The position numbers and the translations under genes are program-made. From Lobulomyces angularis (lineage: Eukaryota; Chytridiomycota; Chytridiomycetes; Lobulomycetales; Lobulomycetaceae), in the NCBI GenBank assembly GCA_027604685.1, contig JADHYX010000041.1, forward strand, positions 348-64,347: a DNA stretch of 64,000 bases, written 5' to 3'. Below the pieces are notes generated by a model that saw nothing but the letters and a program-made list of their open reading frames with translations, ran no database searches and had not been told where the DNA came from. This document shows, piece by piece, positions 34,448 to 49,200 of the stretch; position 1 is the stretch's first letter; each line of letters begins with the position of its first letter.

Positions 34448-37253
34448 CTAATGCCTTCTCTGGGGAATAATAGGACCACTCCTATAATCACTATTGACAC
34501 TAGCATTTCTAACTATGCTAGAGTGATATCCACTATCTGCTTGACTATTTTGGGTTAAGTTTCTTTTTGGAATATTGGGATAAAGTGAGGGAAGTGAATT
34601 CTGCTCAGAAAAGGATATAGAATTTGCAGATACACTCTTTTTAAAAGAAGGCTTAGTATTGAAATTATAAATCTCATCGCTTTCTATCGATAAATGATTA
34701 TTGGATGCTAATTCCGAAGTGAGTGACTGTAAAGGTTGTCGCTCTACCGCGTAGATTTGCTTTATTTCCGGCTGAAATCTCCTTTCTACTGATCTTTGCC
34801 GCGAAACCGAGCTTTTTCCTTCCAAAGTTCGTTGACGATTTGGTCTCTCAATGGATCGTTGTCGCATCGGGGTAGGAGAGGATGCTGTGATGCGATCGCT
34901 TAAATTAGAATATCCGCCATTTTTTTTATAATGCGTCTGATCTCGTGAATCTTGTTGTGCACTTACTGAACTACTATTAACCACTGACGGAACCGGTGGC
35001 TGATATTCTATTACAGATTGATTTGGTACAGGTGATCTAGATTTTAGAGCAGATTTTAGGGGACCAGGAGACTTGCTTCGAGGATTGGGCGACTTGCTAC
35101 GTGGATTTGGGGACTTGCTACGAGGATTGGGTGAACTATTTTTAAAATTGTTTAGACTAATTGTAATTTCCTCTAACGCTTCATCAACCCCGTAATTTTG
35201 GAAACTTATATCTTCCTTTACGGAATTATTTATTACAGGGGAAGGAGAATGTGCAGCAATGGAGCGATAATTGAGATTGGCTTTCCCAGATTTTGCAGAA
35301 TTTCCACTATCTGCAGTGTAGCTAGGACTTAAAGAATCGTAATCTCGTGAATAATTGCTATTTGCTGTATTTGAGCGACTATGCAAGTAATTTGGAGATA
35401 TGGAACGTTGTGAATTAATTGGTGCAACCAAACCTTGCTCAAATTGTCCATAGAACTCCTTCCCAGAGTGCTGAGGCTGTATGTCATGAATCACGCTGTC
35501 ATACGATATGTGATTGTTATTCAAATCCATATTCGCATTTGATACATCCATAAAAGGTTTTTTTGCTTCTATTTCAAACGATTTTCTGGAATAATTACTT
35601 CGAGCAGTATTTTTCGGTGTTAAATCATACTGGCGCGAAGAGTTATTTACCAAAGGTGAAATAGCATTTCTAGCAGGTTGAATTCCAGCTGGTTGTACTA
35701 AAAAAAATAAAATTTAAATAAAATTCTCAGTGACTCGTACCTGTGTTAAATGGCAGTGAAATATCGGATTTTACAGAAATATTGCTTCTTCTTTTTACTT
35801 TATTATTATCCTCATTTTCTGTGTTTTTATTAAAATCAATTTTAAAATCTGGGCTCTTCGAATTGTACATGCTAAATGAATTTTCCAAGTTTTTATCCTC
35901 CATTTTCATGTGATTTACTTGACCAAAAAAAAATTGACCGGCAGTTAAACTGATGAATCCAAAAAATATCACCAAAAAAAAAAGTACTTCGTATATCAAA
36001 TAACTGTTTTCAGGATATCTAGATTCATACAGTTTTAAACCCAAAAAACAAGTGACTATCCCTAAAACAAAAGAACTTCTTCCCAAATACCAGTGAGCTT
36101 TGTCCCACCAAGGGATTTTTTCCCTTTCCATTGAAAATAGATAGTTGGAAACAAATCCCAATATTATTTGAATAACCAAAATACAAATAACTAAAAGACC
36201 CAGAATCTTAATAATAGTAAGAAAATTAAATTTTTTTGATGAATCGGTGTTGATTTCAAAAAATTACCTTGTGTTTATAATCGTCATTAGAAAAATGAGG
36301 TGGAGCAGAATACAAAATTATCAGCATCATTGCAACAATGCTACCGAAACCAGTCACTACTAACATAATTCCCAAATGTAGCAAGTACCAAGTATGGCCT
36401 AATTTGTCTTTTAAAAATCTAGCAATGAATACACTAAAAAGAGTTAAAAAGAATACTCCATTTATCATACCCAACGAATGGCGCAACACACCATGCGATG
36501 AACATTAGTATTCCATGAGCCAGTAATACACTATTCATATCTGATGTGTTTAATATAGCGGAAGGAGCTTCTACAACATTAACAACAGTATTAGGAACAA
36601 CATCTTTACTAACTGAAAAGTCCACTCCATTGAATATACCACAGGAGTCTGAGCCAAAACTATGCATTTCAATATTAGATTTTTCATCATTAAGGTTGCT
36701 AGCAGGAGTGGCACTTAAAGCCCAAATGTAATTTATATCTGAAGCAATTGAAACAAGTGCAGTTTTAATTGGCCTGGAGAAAGTAAATTTAATTGCTGGA
36801 TTGGGGATTGCAGGAAAACTAATATTAGAATTTAATTCCAATAACTCAAATTCTTGTACTGCAACAACTTGTGGCATCGAATCACTTTTTGCAAATCTTT
36901 GCGATAAAACTGGTTTTCCATTTGGATTATTCCAAGCAACATATATATCACAATTAGCCATTGAAGAAGATTTCTTCCCGCTAAATTTAATATGTTATAA
37001 AAAAATTATAAAAAAAAAGTCATTAAAAAATTACCTTCCTCCAATACCAAAACCGACCCACCTATATTAGAGCTAAATTAAATTTGAAAGGAAAATTAGT
37101 TGTTGGTTACCCAGTAGCAGTTGAATGTATAGTGAAATCAACTGCAGTACCAGCCAGGTTTTTTCCTCCAGATATACATATTTTATTATTGGAACAATAC
37201 ACATTTGCCGAATAAACTATAGGGAATAATGCCAACAACAGTAGCATTATCAT
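34448..37253 (-). CDS. DOMON-cytochrome b561 membrane protein with long repeat-bearing tail
   Basis: Secreted-type haem/redox protein. Start ATG 37253 with a signal peptide (MIMLLLLALFPIVYSANVYC). Two short introns join to a DOMON domain (TGWVGFGIGG, MANCDIYVAW, AVQEFELLEL, IKFTFSRPI, ALSATPAS). A cytochrome b561 domain follows with helices and the expected haem histidines (LAHGILMFIAW; HTWYLLHLGIM; DYKHKILGLL; WDKAHWYLGRSS). The correct helix is recovered by removing an intron of about 43 nt near 36449 (GTATGA...TTTTTAG), giving VAPFVGVFIARFLKD. After the fifth helix (YLIYEVLFFLVIFFGFISLT) comes a cytoplasmic Ser/Asn/Arg-rich tail of over 450 residues with three SPNPRSK-type repeats and several RQRSxER motifs. 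Transmembrane electron transfer (ascorbate or quinol to ferric or extracellular acceptor) is the family role. The long tail is unusual. Confidence 0.88.
35067..35137 (-). repeat. three 21-bp tandem repeats coding SPNPRSK
   Basis: Units at 35067-35087, 35088-35108 and 35109-35129, plus a partial unit, differ at a few bases and code on the minus strand for SPNPRSKSPNPRSK-type heptads in the b561 tail. The repeats are in frame and lie just before RSPVP, another SP site. They would be phosphorylation sites for proline-directed or basophilic kinases. Unit-number variation between strains is expected. Confidence 0.85.
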
Positions 37254-37478
37254 TTCTTGTCTAGTCTATTAAGTAGCTAGTAAAAAACTAAGAAATTGAA
37301 TTTCTTGAGCTTTTTTTTTTATGAAAACAGAAAAAGGGGCTCATTGCATACCATTAACAATCCTCATTGTCAGTGGCAAATGCTGAAAAATTTTAATCAG
37401 GGAAACTATACATTTAAAAAATAACTTAATTTACTATATTTTAACTTCAATTAAGACTTCGTTTTTAAAAATGCCTTC

Positions 37479-39761
37479 TTATAATTTAGAAGACCGCAAA
37501 ACACCATTCTTTTGGTACAGTCCTGTAGTTGGGTCAAACGTAACCATTTTCACCAATTTACCTACATTTTTTTTCTAGTTTTACAATTTTTCGGAATTTA
37601 AAACATACCTGCAGGATCAAACAGATTATTTGAGCTGTTGAAGTTTATTAACTTTTCTACGCTGCTTTCATCAGTAATCGATTTAAAAAAATCAAAAGCT
37701 CTGTTCATAGCTAAATAAATAAAAACACAGTAAATAAGTATTATAACTTATAAAACTGGAAGTCTCATTAGTTTTACCTGTTACACTACATGGCAAAAAA
37801 TGAAAAATTTGAAAAACATGAACTTGATCTTCATATATTTCAAACTGAACTTTAGTATGATCAAATATGTCATAATCACTGTTGTTTTTAAGGAAGGAAG
37901 TAGAGGCCCTAGTGGCAAATAACACACATTCGTCTCGTAATCTTTCCACAGATCCAACCTGAATTAATATCGGAGGTAAGCCTCTTAAGCTTTTGGCGAA
38001 TAACCTAAAACATTAAAAAAATTTTTTATTTAAAACATACGGTGAAACATATGGATTTCGAAGCTCTTTATTCTCTGCATAATAATGTAATCTGTCACCA
38101 AGTTTCAAATCTCTCGCTTGGGAAGGAAGGTAGTCCTTGGAATCAATAAAAGTTTTTAAAAACATTGTCCAAATATAGTTTGTTTAATATTACCGTTTTT
38201 CCAGATAGTCGAAAACTTGGCAAGGAATTTGTCAAATCAACCCAAGGGGAAAAACAAATTGCACCTGCAGGACTGGAAAAACCACCATCTCTTAATACCA
38301 AAAGTGTAGATAAAGCTAAGCCACCTAAGGTGAAAAAAAAAGTCAATTTTTTATTAAAAGTTTAAAAGATAGTCACCTCCTGCAGAATCACCACTAAAAA
38401 CAATTTGATTTGCGGAAAACCCCTCATCCAACAAGTAAAAATAAACAGACAATGCGTCAATCACAGCGCAAGGAAAAGGATTTTGAGGCGCTAATCTGTA
38501 ATTCACAGCTATTTAAAAAAGAATAAATATAAAACCATGCAATACGAAATACCTAAAACCCGACACTCTGCACCTTCTGAATACTGTGAGCAAAGTCTCC
38601 TGTACACTTCTTTGCTTCCAAATACATATGCCCCACCATGTAGATAAATAATAACCTTTTTAGAGTCTTCTAATCCTGCATGGAAGAAAAATCAACAATA
38701 TTAAATCAGCAAAATAAACAATGAAAAATCCACTTTTCATTGTCAAATTCTAATATTAATATTGTTATTCACCATTTTTAAATATCCAATCACAATCTAC
38801 ACCTAATTGTGAAAGAAAAAAAAAATTTTTTAAAATAAGACTTACTTTATCTCATTTAAAATTAAGTTGCGAATAAAATTATTATTACCAGGTCCCGCAA
38901 AACCATTGTTCTTTTCTCTAGTAAGTTCTTCGTCAAATTCAAAATTTTTCAACTCCGCCTCTTTAGGAAATTTGCTAAATAACATCCCACCATTTTTAAA
39001 AAAATTAACTGCTTTTATTGACCTTTTTACTTTTATTGGTTTTAAAATGAATCCTATTGGTAAGGCTTGCTTTAACTTTGTAAAACTTTGCAACTGATAG
39101 GGAGTAGAGGTTTCGTTATTTGCAATTTTCGAAAACCGTTTTATCTAAAATGAAGAAAATAGTGTTAAATCATAATTATTGTTATTTATTGTGATTTATA
39201 AAAATAAGCGCACCAAAACAGCGCGCTAAGCTAGCTACACTTATGGATAACGAAGCAACAAAATTTTAAGAACAGTGGATAAAACGTTCAACTAACAAGT
39301 GAGTTATACATCTTCAAAATGTTTTCAATTTGGAAACTTACTACATTTATCAAGACATGTAGCTGAAGTGGCCACGATTTTACAGCTGGACCACGTAGAT
39401 AATATTGTGGAACAGAATATAAAGCAGTTGGTAAATACGGCATTATAAATCTTAAAGTTTTCAAATGTTGTTGGAACTTAGAATCTTTTTTGGTTATAGG
39501 CTCATTGCTAAGAACAAATAGTATTATTAAAGAATGTAAAAGATTATGACATATCTAACATTAAAAAAAAATTTAATCAAGTTAATAAAAAAGGAATAAT
39601 TAAGTTGGAAACCTATGGCAAACGAGCTTTCAAAATGTTGATAAATTAATTTTTTGAATTCAAAAGCTCTCTTATGCTATCAAATTAATTGATGTTAGAT
39701 CTTACCGTAACGTAGAGTGTAAAGAGACAGCAAGTTCCAAATCCACTTCTTCATTATTCAT
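37479..39761 (-). CDS. alpha/beta hydrolase of the hormone-sensitive lipase type
   Basis: Esterase/lipase family. Start ATG 39761 (MNNEEVDLELAVSLHSTLR). The catalytic core contains the oxyanion motif HGGAYVFGS (about 38620-38645), nucleophile elbow GDSAGGG (about 38383), AICFSPWVDLTNS, NPYVSPLFA with LRGLPPILIQVGSVERLRDE, and the acid/histidine pair in YEDQVHVFQIF. All three catalytic residues are present. The C-terminus (INFNSSNNLFDPA, then after an intron GKLVKMVTFDPTTGLYQKNG) ends RSSKL at TAA 37479-37481. The final -SKL is a canonical peroxisomal targeting signal (PTS1). The N-terminal 150 residues (TKLKQALPIGFILKPIKV) are a lid-like extension. The natural substrate (steryl or acylglycerol ester) cannot be told. 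Confidence 0.85.
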
Positions 39762-39959
39762 TTGATAAATTTTTTTAAAATAAAATTTAAAAGTGGATAA
39801 TTAATTTTTCCCAAGAAAAGATGTTAAAAAAACTATTATTTAAAGTAATTTTCTAAAATTAACAACAATCTACGTACCAGGAATATAAATACAAATATTT
39901 AAATAGTTTACTATAAATTAAGATAAAAATTAATAAATATTAAAAAAATATATAAAAAT

Positions 39960-41708
39960 CTAAATTTCTTTTTCTAAGTTGGTTTCTTTTGAAGCTTCAG
40001 ATATATCACTACATTGTCTCCCCAAATATGAGTCAATACAATTTTGAAATTTGTTTTCATTAAATTGCTTTTCAATCTCATCTTGACCAGTGGAAGAATG
40101 AGTCGTATGATTGTTGTTTTCCTTTTCCTTGTACTTCACAGTTGATAAAATCTCGGTCCTTTCACTTACAATTTCATACTGCTCGTTTTGTGTTATGATT
40201 TCCAAATTAATATTCCTTTCTTCTGTTTCTATAGTTGTTTCATGATATGGCAAAACCTTAATCTTACTCAGCTTTTTATCATTTCTATACAAATAAAATT
40301 GAAAAACTATAAATGCATCAAAAATTATGGCAAAACTTGACATTAAAATCCATGGTAAGTTATGGAAGAGGTAATAAAATTGAACTGAATAAAATAGTAT
40401 TGACTTTTAAACAAAAGAAATTTGTAGTTATTAATTTTTTTCTTCTTAACGTTATTTTTTTTTTTTTTATTTTTTTACCATTATGCTGAGAAAATTGGCA
40501 ATCAAACTGAAAAAAAACATTTTGAAATTCAGTCCATTCACAGATTTTCTCCTAAAATTTAGATAAATTTGCGGTATTCTACCTCCAAAGCCTAAAAATT
40601 AAAGAAATGGAAAAATAATCGTTACAAACATATCGATAAAAGTTTGAGTTTTATTTAAAACTCACTATAGAGTATCATAGAAATGTAACCAAATATTTCG
40701 GCCAATAGTTGCCTATCTTTAAAACCACTTTCTGTGTTAACATCAGAACTTTCCATCAAATTAGAACCTCTGGAAAATATTCTCGATTGATTACTTTCTG
40801 ATAATAGGTTTTGGTGCCAAAAATTTGTTAGGGAAGTTGAGAAAAAAACCATGATTCCTATAATATACAAACTTCTTGTTGTTTTAAATGATGGTTTAGG
40901 ATTTAACTTGTTATTTTGCGCACTGTTAAACGACAAATTTAATCGCCGTGACATATAATGCAGCTCAGGGCTTAGGGGAGGAGAAAATAGAGGTGAGCCA
41001 TACATGGAGGGCCTATGCTCACACATACTGGGAACGCTTTGCATAGATGGGGATGGTAGTGTGATATCCACAGTTTCGATACTTCGGATGCTAAGAGAGC
41101 TATTTCTAGATACTTTTGAGTTGCTTCTCAAACTCTTGAAAGAGCCATACACACTTTCATGAAATTGTGGCCCTTGATAAAACAAATATGAACCGTGAAA
41201 TGATGTTTCTAGTGGGTTTTCATTAACTTTTTTAGGTGAATCTACAGATTTTGCAGATTTTGAGTCATTGTTGTGCAAATGAATTATTGATTCAATGTCT
41301 CCAGCTGATTCCACTCTCTTATTTTTTCTTCCATAATAAAAATGTTGAGATAAAAACAAACCATCCAATAAAAAAAACAGCACCGATTGCAGTATAACAG
41401 TAAAAATAGACTAACAAAAAGAAGGAACACTTTTAATTTCCATAAAAATAATTATTACCAAATTTAAAACTGCTCCTGTTATACTAAAGATGTCACCGAT
41501 TAACCAACAAAATGGCATATACAGTGAAATTCCTGCCTGAAAATGTTACAAAAAGCATTTTTTTATCAAATTATTTAATTTAAAATTTTTTTTAACTTAC
41601 CATTGACTTCAACTGATAATTTCTTAATAGTGTCGGTATATATAAAACAAAAAAAAATACAAGCGAGATATAACCAAATACTTGACTAAATATTTGAAGC
41701 AACTCCAT
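39960..41708 (-). CDS. PQ-loop membrane protein (lysosomal/vacuolar cationic amino-acid transporter type)
   Basis: Seven-helix transporter of the SLC66A1/Ypq family. Start ATG 41708 (MELLQIFSQVFGYISLVFFF). The first PQ-type motif is degenerate (VLYIPTLLRNYQLKS, Pro-Thr), followed by LYMPFCWLIGDIFSITGAVL. The second is intact (GRIPQIYLNFRRKSVNGLN). Further helices are VILQSVLFFLLDGLFL, SLYIIGIMVFFSTSLTNFW and SFAIIFDAFIVFQFYLY. Between the motifs lies a Ser/Pro-rich loop of about 120 residues (VDITLPSPSMQSVPS, YGSPLFSPPLSPEL) with many SP sites, as in yeast Ypq proteins. A charged tail ends NLEKEI at TAG 39960-39962. The likely role is export of Lys/Arg from the vacuole. Short introns; exon edges inferred. 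Confidence 0.8.
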
Positions 41709-42100
41709 TTAAAAACGTAGCATTAATTAATGAGTTTTTAAAAGAAAGAAAACAGGTAGACTTTGATTTTGGTCGCCGGCACTTTTGAAGAACTTGACAA
41801 ATCAATTTTCTTTTTAATCTGATCCTTTCTTTCTAATGTTATTTTATATTTTCTCTAAAAACAAAAAGGTAATTTTTATTTTCATTATTTAAGATAAAAG
41901 AAAAAAAATAAAAAAAAAATTAACTATTTAATACCTTAGAAATTATAAATTAGTTTACTGTAAACTTTATCTAAAATAAAGTTTTCCATTTACGTCTTTT
42001 GTTGAAGGACAGAGACTAGTGCCAATCACAATTAACCAATCAGCAGAACCAATTTTTTTATTAAAACAAAAAAAGTTTTAACACTTTTTTTTTTTTTTTT
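41709..42100. other. intergenic region upstream of the PQ-loop gene
   Basis: About 390 bases with A- and T-runs; it contains the promoter of the minus-strand PQ-loop gene and leads into the Fanzor-like remnant. A T-run ends at 42100. Confidence 0.5.
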
Positions 42101-42396
42101 CATTTACTTCAACTGGCGGGTATTCCTAAAGCTGAAACCAATTCTGTGCTATTTGTATTTGGAGATGCTGAATTCAGTACATTCAAAGGACTTCCTTTAG
42201 CTTACACTGTCTTCCAAAATATTTTTATAAAAAAGCAAGAGCTAGTTACGATGAATATTTTACTTCTCAAACATGCCCAAGGTGTCTGGAGCAACTTTCA
42301 CAGATTCTCATAAGAGTAAAATATTGTGAAAATGTTTAGTATATTTTCATTGGTAGTAAGAGATTGTATGGCTTTCTTGCTAGAAGTGTTTTGATT
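42101..42396 (+). pseudogene. decayed Fanzor / TnpB-like nuclease C-terminal fragment
   Basis: Three short phrases in three frames follow the order seen in the C-terminal half of Fanzor (eukaryotic TnpB-related) proteins. First, 42101-42230: VLFVFGDAEFSTFKGLPL, resembling the GDAxFS..xKG.P block. Second, after a frame change near 42232: ARASYDEYFTSQTCPRCLEQ (to about 42297), matching the DEYxTSxxCxxC zinc-ribbon entry, then VKYCEN and a stop. Third, 42351-42392 in another frame: VVRDCMAFLLEVF, like the RDxNA block bearing the third RuvC acidic residue. No ATG opens the first frame, and the upstream RuvC-I half is absent. Frame breaks mean it cannot make an active enzyme. The identification rests on motif order only; an unrelated chance match is possible. 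Confidence 0.5.
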
Positions 42397-43121
42397 ATTA
42401 ATTGTAGGCTAAATAGATTTGGATGATAAGAATTACACTAAAAGCTTTATTTTTGTAACTTAAAATTGTTTCTTTTTTTTTGTATATTTAGACCACCTCA
42501 TCCACTTTGTTGCACCTACTCAATCACCAAAACTTCCAGATCGTGGTTCAGTTTCTATGAACTTTTCAGCAGTTTTTTCCTAATGACATATCGGCAGTCG
42601 TTAACACCAATACCTCCAATGTAATTTAAACAATTAACTTTTTTTGTGTGAAGTGTTAATTCTGTTGTATTATACAACAAGAACACTTTTATTGTTTTAG
42701 GAAAACTAGTAAACTATTTTGACTATTCTAAATCAGTCAATTAACTGTAAAAAAAGTCAACCAACTGAATTATTTAAGTTGAGCGTTGTAATAAAACGTT
42801 CATATTTTATTTGTTTCGGCCATTTGGACCTCTCAAATAACTTTATTGCAATATAAGTATAAATAGAGGAATTAAATTCAAGACCAACTCAGATCAGAAA
42901 TTATTGCTTTTAAAACTTAATGGATAATTAATTAAAGAGAAACTTCGATGCTTCAAAATTTCTCAGAAAAATAAACGTTTAATACTGAGAGGAAATAAAA
43001 AAAAAGTAAAATTGTAATGCAAAATGAGTGTGTATATTAAAAATTGTTATAAATATAATTTTTATGATAGTTTTTTCCAAAAATTCCTAAAACTGATGAT
43101 GAAATATTTTTTTGAAAAATT
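42397..43121. other. intergenic region, possible element remainder
   Basis: About 720 bases. A segment at 42481-42582 (after TATATTTAG) reads open for about 30 codons on plus (HFVAPTQSPKLPDRGSVSMN) and may belong to the same decayed element. No terminal inverted repeats or target-site duplication could be made out. The rest is AT-rich, downstream of the MYST gene. Confidence 0.4.
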
Positions 43122-45784
<2,663 letters not shown>

Positions 45785-46267
45785 TAAAGTATAATTTTAT
45801 ACTCTTACTTTTTTTCGATATATTTGCACGAATTGATTCAATATTTTTTGAATGTCAAGAATTTGAAATGATTTATTCCTTATAATCAATGGAAATTAGT
45901 TTCAAATTCTGCAATTTAAAATCCCCTCATTCCATGGAAATGCTTCATTAATTACATTGGCCCTACAATTTATGTAGCAAACTAAAAATATATGCAAACT
46001 CAAGCTGAAGTTCATGTGCTAATTTTAAGAACAATGTTTTAATAACTTTAATTTTGTCTCTGGGAAAATCAATTCAAAATTTTGAAGTAATAGTATAGTG
46101 AACAATTGGGTTCTTATCGTGCTGCAATATATCATTTTAAACGAGATAGTCTGAAAACATGCTTTATAGAATAATGCTAAAATAAATAAAAATTACTAAT
46201 TAATGTCTAAAAACTATTATACAATTCTAATATCTATAACACACGGTAAGCAAATTCTGCAAGGCAA
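45785..46267. other. intergenic region
   Basis: About 480 AT-rich bases containing the MYST gene promoter and the 3' end of the WD40 gene, both on minus. No additional feature. Confidence 0.55.
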
Positions 46268-49200
46268 TTAATTTCTTTTCCCTTTAACATTTTTTAATTT
46301 GCTGTCAAGCTGAAAGTTTCGATTTGTCCCGCTGTTGGCACCTCCTATATCCATTGATAACAGATTAAAATTATTTTTGACAAATTTATTTCCAGAAAAA
46401 TTGTTTTTATTTAGGCTCAAGCTTGCAGGAGGTTGGTAAGTTGGTATATCTTCCAAGTCTTTTACCTTCAATTTACTGTAAACTGCGTCATAAGAAACTT
46501 TTATTTGCCCCCTAACTTTTTTTTTGGAAGTAGCATGATCTAAAGTAAAGAATTGCTTTTTTTTTTTATTTTAAGTTTAGGAGGTTATTAACTTGCTTTA
46601 CCTTTTTATTCTTCAAGTTCAATAATTCAGGAGAAATTTCCCATTCTAATGAACTCTTTTTTTTAAAACAAAAATCTTAAAATAAAGTTTGTTATTAAAA
46701 GCACGATATATTTTGCATACCATTCCATTTTTGAATTACGTGAGTTTGCAGATTTCTTTTTCTTAGGGCCATGAGTCTAGCGTTCATTTCCTCCGCTGTT
46801 TCCTCGTTTTTTCCATTGTTCTTAGTGGAGCCTCCTAGTTCAACAGCAATGCCACGCCAATTGTTGATAACATTTTTTTTTATACTTTCGTTTTGTTTTT
46901 CCAGCAATTGATTTCGCTGCTTAATTAGTTCCGCTTCCATTCTGAGATCTTCAGGGACATGAGCATAAGTAGAGGGATCATCAATGTACCACGAAACATC
47001 CCCTCCAAAAACTCCTATATGATTTCCATTAATTGTCCAAACTCTAATTGTCGAATCACGAGATGCAGTTATGACAAGTTCTTGTGAATTTGCATATCCT
47101 AAACTTTAAACAATGTTATTTTGACCAACCAATATTATAATTACCTTGCAATACTCCAGACGTGTGCTCTCCAATAACTCTTCAATACACACCCCGTACT
47201 GTAATCTTTCTTCATGTCAACACTAAAACTTCGAACATCATACACACGAATATAACCTTTTGAGCCTCCTACGATTAATATTGTCGCATCAATATCAGTG
47301 ATCATAGTATTCATTCCTTCTTCTTCATTGCCTCTACTGCAATTAAGCTACAGAATACGTTAACAAATAGATACAAATATTATTTTTTCCAACCTCACAA
47401 ATTAAGTTTCCTTCTTGAATTTCCCAAAATCTGATATGACCGTCTGCATGAGAAGATATTAAAGGAACCCTTGGCCACGAAGAAAGTTGATAATTCTGAA
47501 ACATGTCCTGCTTTATTAAAAAGAGGACCTTCTCAACTGCCTTCTCATCTCTTGCTCTAAGATCCAGAAAAGGATCTCTCAATGTCAGTTTGATGTAACC
47601 CGATTCTATATTCCAAAGGACTATAGCCCCATCAACACTTAATAAAAAATTAAGAATATTCAATTTCTTCAATAATACCTGCTTGTGGCAACGATGTTAG
47701 GAGGGCAAAAGGAAACAGATGACAAATCGTCTTCATGCCTTATTGTAAATTCATATTAGTCTTACTACTTTATATGCATACCCTCTATGGGTAAGAGTGC
47801 CCTTTCCATTCAAAACTCTGGCAGGTCCACATTCAAATTTGTCAATATCATCAATAAAAATGTAAATTTTATTATCCCATCCTATTGCTATTATGTATTT
47901 GTTAGATCCCTATTATAAAAACAAAGTTCCTTAAAATCGCCAATTATTTACTAATTTACCATTTCCACATACATTAACCCAGTACATTCATCCATAGTTT
48001 CTTTCTGCATTTTTTTTAAAATCATTCCATTGTTAAAATTCCACATTTTAATAATTCCGTCTCTACTTCCAGTAATTAACCGTCTGCCTGATTTATCAAA
48101 ACACATAGCTGTTAATTCGTAACTCTACAATTAGATTAGTTTTGTATTTTTTTTTAAAAATTTACATCATGGGCATTGTGAAACTGAAAAATTTTTTCTC
48201 CGCTTTCCAAATCCCAAATAGTTATACTGCCACTTTGTGTACCGCTGACAACCTTTTTAAATTAGTAATAAAAGACAAATTTACGTGGTTAGTATATACC
48301 TGCCTAAAATTTTCGTTGTATATGGCAGAGACAACACTAGAATCTTCCATCTGAGTATCAGACCGCCTTAAATTTTTGTATAACTACACAAAATTATTCA
48401 ATTAAATAATATTTTTGATTAATTACTGGCCAAGGCTCTAGCTTACTGCTCCCGGTGATTAATTGTTGGTTTTGATGGTCATAAAACATAGAGGATATAA
48501 TATTTTCAGGTCTATGTGATACTTTATCCATTAAAGTTTGAAGACAGTTTAAATTTCTAGCATTCCAAATTTTAATCACCTAATGCTGATTAATAAAGCA
48601 AATCTTTTTAAAAACTTACTTTGTCTTCCGATAGACTTATTATATGCCCCTCCTCATTATTTACCTTGATACTTACGATCGCAGAGTTATGTCCGTTAAG
48701 ACTTCCTGCAGGTTTACTTAGTACATATGGATTCCACAGTCTACTGCGGATTTTTTTTTTTTTTTTTTTGTATAAACGTGAGTCATATAACGGATTTACT
48801 TACACCACTTTATCTCTACCTCCAGTAACCAAAAAACTTGGTCTTCGACAATATTCAAAACATTTAATACCCTTAGGAACACTTACATGCCGTTCTGTTT
48901 TTCTTTCTAAATCTCCAATTGCCAAAGATCTGTTTGTTTCAGAAGAACAAGTAATAAATGCATTAATTTCATGAATGTACTGAATTTTAAGAATCCAGTC
49001 GTAATGAATTTTTCGCTAAAAATAAGTATAATAACTTTAAAACAATATTATTTTAAAAAATATACCCTGTAAAAAGAGAGGTTGTATTTTTTCATACTTT
49101 CCTCTTTGGAAAGTTTTCTCCATGTTTTTGTTTCTTTATCTTCAACTTTTGTCAATTTCGCTGCAGTTAAATGCTCATATTGAATAGTGTCTGATGTGTT

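Noticed and set aside
36434..36490. Apparent frameshift between the two halves of the b561 domain
   Set aside because: Removing a GTATGA...TAG intron of about 43 nt restores a continuous helix with the expected haem histidine spacing, so no break is needed.
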